From NCBI GenBank assembly GCA_003533975.1, contig DQCL01000246.1, positions 1,147 to 8,071 on the forward strand: a DNA stretch of 6,925 nt. Direction: 5' to 3'. The stretch is from Octadecabacter sp. Lineage in GTDB: Bacteria; Pseudomonadota; Alphaproteobacteria; Rhodobacterales; Rhodobacteraceae. The position numbers and the translations under genes are program-made. Below are positions 4,841-6,925 of this stretch, in pieces; positions within the stretch are counted from its first letter, which is position 1; the number at the start of each line of letters is the position of its first letter. The notes under the pieces are model-generated. The model did no database searches and was not told the DNA's origin. It saw only the letters and a program-made list of their open reading frames with translations.

Positions 4841-6925
4841 TTAGTCTTCGGTGTGGGTGAGCTGCGGCACATCAGACGCGCCAGCGGAACCGCGCCCAGA
4901 GAGAGAAGGGTTTTCCATAAAGAAACGGTGGCAGTTGAAGGCAAATGTGCCGTCTTCAATGTTGGCGCGACTGAAGCTTCCGTTGGGTCCCATGACCCAG
5001 CTTTGCGCCACATCCGCGAGGTTTGCAGCCATAATCTGGCTGACGATTTGGGCTTTGACGGTGTTGTTGTTCACTTCGACCAACGTTTCGACGCGCCGAT
5101 TTAGGTTCCTGCTCATCCAGTCTGCACTGGAAAAGAAAACACGGGATTTTTTCGCGGGCAAACCGTGGCCATTGCCAAAACAAACAATCCGGGAATGTTC
5201 AAGGAAACGCCCGACAATGGACTTAACCCGAATGTTGTCCGACAGGCCTTTAACGCCGGGGCGAAGTCCACAGATGCCGCGAATAACGAGGTTGATTTTC
5301 ACACCCGCTTGGGACGCCGCATAAAGCGCGTCTATGACATCGGATTCAATCAAGCTGTTCATCTTCGCCCAGATTTCAGCAGGCTTACCGGCACGCGCAT
5401 GTTCTGCTTCGGCAGCGATCAATTCTAACAAACGCGGCTTTAGCGTAAGCGGGGAAATCGCTAGGTTTTCGAGATCATCCGGCTGCACATATCCGCTGAG
5501 GTAGTTGAAGACTTTGGTGGCGTCACGCCCGAGTGCTGCGTCGCAGGTGAAGAACGACAGATCGGTATAAATACGGGCCGTAATCGGGTGATAGTTGCCC
5601 GTGCCATAATGCGTGTAGGTTACCAGTTTATCCCCTTCGCGCCGTACCACCGTTGATACTTTGGCATGCGTCTTGAGGTCCAAGAAACCGTAAACAACAT
5701 GTGCGCCCGCGCGTTCCAATCGACGTGATTGGCGAATGTTGGCGGCCTCATCGAAACGTGCTTTCAACTCAACCAATGCGGTGACTGACTTTCCGTCTTC
5801 TGCCGCTTCGCAAAGGGCTTCGACGATTGGGGATTTTTTTGATGTGCGATACAGCGTTTGCTTGATCGCCACGACATCAGGGTCGCGGGCGGCTTGTTTG
5901 AGGAACCGCACAACCATATCGAAGGTCTCATATGGGTGGTGCAGCAGCATGTCTTTTTGACGAATGGCTGCAAACATATCGCCATCGTGATCCTGGACGC
6001 GTTCCGGAACACGTGGCGTGAAGGGCGGCCACAAAAGGTCAGGGCGGGCGTCAAGCACGAGCTCTTTAATGTCGGCCATGCCGATGACACCATCAATTTC
6101 AACGACTTCGCCCTCAGTGACGTGAAGCTCGTCCATGATTAGCTTGCGCAGCCCCTTGGGTGCGCCCGCTGAAACCCGCATGCTGACGACTTCGCCACGG
6201 CGACGACGTTTAAGCGCGACTTCAAATTCCCGAACGAGGTCTTCTGCCTCGTCTTCGACTTCAAGGTCGCTGTCACGCAATACGCGAAACGCGCAAGATC
6301 CTTTGACCTTGTAGCCTGGAAATAGCCCATCAAGGTTGTCCATCAGCAATTCTTCAAGTGGCAAGAAACGGTGTCCGTCTTCGGACGGGCAGACGATGTA
6401 GCGGTCAATTTGCGCGGGCACTGGCAGTAATGCCCGCAGTGCGCGTTTGTCCTTGCGGCGTTCCAGTTCCAACGCCAATGCGAACCCTTCGTTTGGGAGG
6501 AACGGAAAGGGGTGGGCCGGATCAATGGCAAGCGGCGAAAGCACGGGGAAGACTTGGCGGAAAAATACATCCTTTAGGTAGATGCGATCTTCGTCCGATA
6601 GATCTTCACGTTTGAGAATTGAGATGTTTTCGCGGGCCATTTCAGCATGAAGGTCGGTGAATACCTTCTGTTGGCGTGCCAACAAGCTGCGGGTGTTTTC
6701 ATCGATGAGCGACAGTTGTTCTTCGGCCGTCAGCCCATCCATTGACGGGGTGGTGTTGCCATTGTGGGCCAATTCCCGCAATCCCGCGACACGAACAGTG
6801 TAGAATTCATCCAAATTGGTCGCCGAAATGGACAGAAACCGCACCCGTTCCAACAATGGAATACGTGGGTTTTCGGCCTCTTCCAGCACGCGCCAATTGA
6901 ATCCCAGCCAGCTGAGTTCACGATT
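4841..6925 (-). CDS. ppk: Polyphosphate kinase PPK1 (5' end outside the window)
   Basis: PPK1 reversibly moves the terminal phosphate of ATP onto polyphosphate through a phosphohistidine. Of the gene, 694 codons are visible; the frame runs off the right edge, where it reads NRELSWLGFNWRVLEEAEN, the usual PPK1 beginning, so only a short N-terminal part is missing. A GTG at 6889 lies within this conserved block and is not the start. Counting from the first visible residue: N-terminal domain to about 115 (NLDEFYTVRV 37-46), HD domain with SPLAIDPAHPFPFL at 130-143, then two phospholipase-D-like C domains. H420 in KTHAK matches E. coli H435, the phosphorylated histidine. R360, R390, H439, Y453, R549 and H577 match E. 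coli R375, R405, H454, Y468, R564 and H592 with identical spacing, so the active site is complete. SSADWMSRN lies at 599-607. The last 20 or so residues are a variable polar tail. ppx follows 62 bases downstream with no visible terminator between. Confidence 0.97.
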   Translation of the reverse strand, partial: NRELSWLGFNWRVLEEAENPRIPLLERVRFLSISATNLDEFYTVRVAGLRELAHNGNTTPSMDGLTAEEQLSLIDENTRSLLARQQKVFTDLHAEMARENISILKREDLSDEDRIYLKDVFFRQVFPVLSPLAIDPAHPFPFLPNEGFALALELERRKDKRALRALLPVPAQIDRYIVCPSEDGHRFLPLEELLMDNLDGLFPGYKVKGSCAFRVLRDSDLEVEDEAEDLVREFEVALKRRRRGEVVSMRVSAGAPKGLRKLIMDELHVTEGEVVEIDGVIGMADIKELVLDARPDLLWPPFTPRVPERVQDHDGDMFAAIRQKDMLLHHPYETFDMVVRFLKQAARDPDVVAIKQTLYRTSKKSPIVEALCEAAEDGKSVTALVELKARFDEAANIRQSRRLERAGAHVVYGFLDLKTHAKVSTVVRREGDKLVTYTHYGTGNYHPITARIYTDLSFFTCDAALGRDATKVFNYLSGYVQPDDLENLAISPLTLKPRLLELIAAEAEHARAGKPAEIWAKMNSLIESDVIDALYAASQAGVKINLVIRGICGLRPGVKGLSDNIRVKSIVGRFLEHSRIVCFGNGHGLPAKKSRVFFSSADWMSRNLNRRVETLVEVNNNTVKAQIVSQIMAANLADVAQSWVMGPNGSFSRANIEDGTFAFNCHRFFMENPSLSGRGSAGASDVPQLTHTED

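Noticed and set aside
6730..6921. Minus-strand open frame beginning near the right edge
   Set aside because: It is out of frame with PPK1, whose conserved N-terminal sequence is read continuously through this stretch to the window edge.

Overview
The window looks like ordinary chromosomal DNA from an alphaproteobacterium, most likely a marine member of the Rhodobacteraceae (Roseobacter group). The main reasons are the protein sequences themselves (TerB-DnaJ protein, long Ppx with a GPFGRPLF leader, PPK1), the moderately GC-rich codon use, and the compact layout with GTGA start/stop overlaps. No genus can be named. I see no insertion sequence, phage gene, CRISPR array, tRNA or rRNA, and no stretch over 300 bases without a gene.

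Left half (26-3213, plus strand): a VOC/glyoxalase-like protein, a GNAT acetyltransferase of the phosphinothricin-acetyltransferase type, a soluble TerB-DnaJ co-chaperone-like protein and an endonuclease/exonuclease/phosphatase (EEP) family hydrolase. They form two start/stop-overlapping pairs (VOC-GNAT and TerB-DnaJ-EEP) separated by a 32-base gap, so they may be one transcription unit. Directly after the EEP stop lies a good sigma-70-type promoter. Its -10 box is so close to the next ATG that the mRNA is probably leaderless. It drives a small gene for an exported, acidic protein of unknown function.

Right half (3210-6925, minus strand): the polyphosphate pair. ppk (PPK1, start outside the window) comes first and ppx (exopolyphosphatase, Ppx/GppA family) follows 62 bases downstream, so an enzyme that makes polyphosphate from ATP and one that removes phosphate from it are probably co-transcribed. 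The ppx stop and the stop of the small exported-protein gene overlap by four bases, tail to tail, with no visible terminator.

Nothing here amounts to a clearly new multi-gene system. The most interesting items are the small exported protein with a threefold internal motif, its apparently leaderless promoter, the tight TerB-DnaJ/EEP coupling, and a small inverted repeat beside the ppx ribosome binding site.
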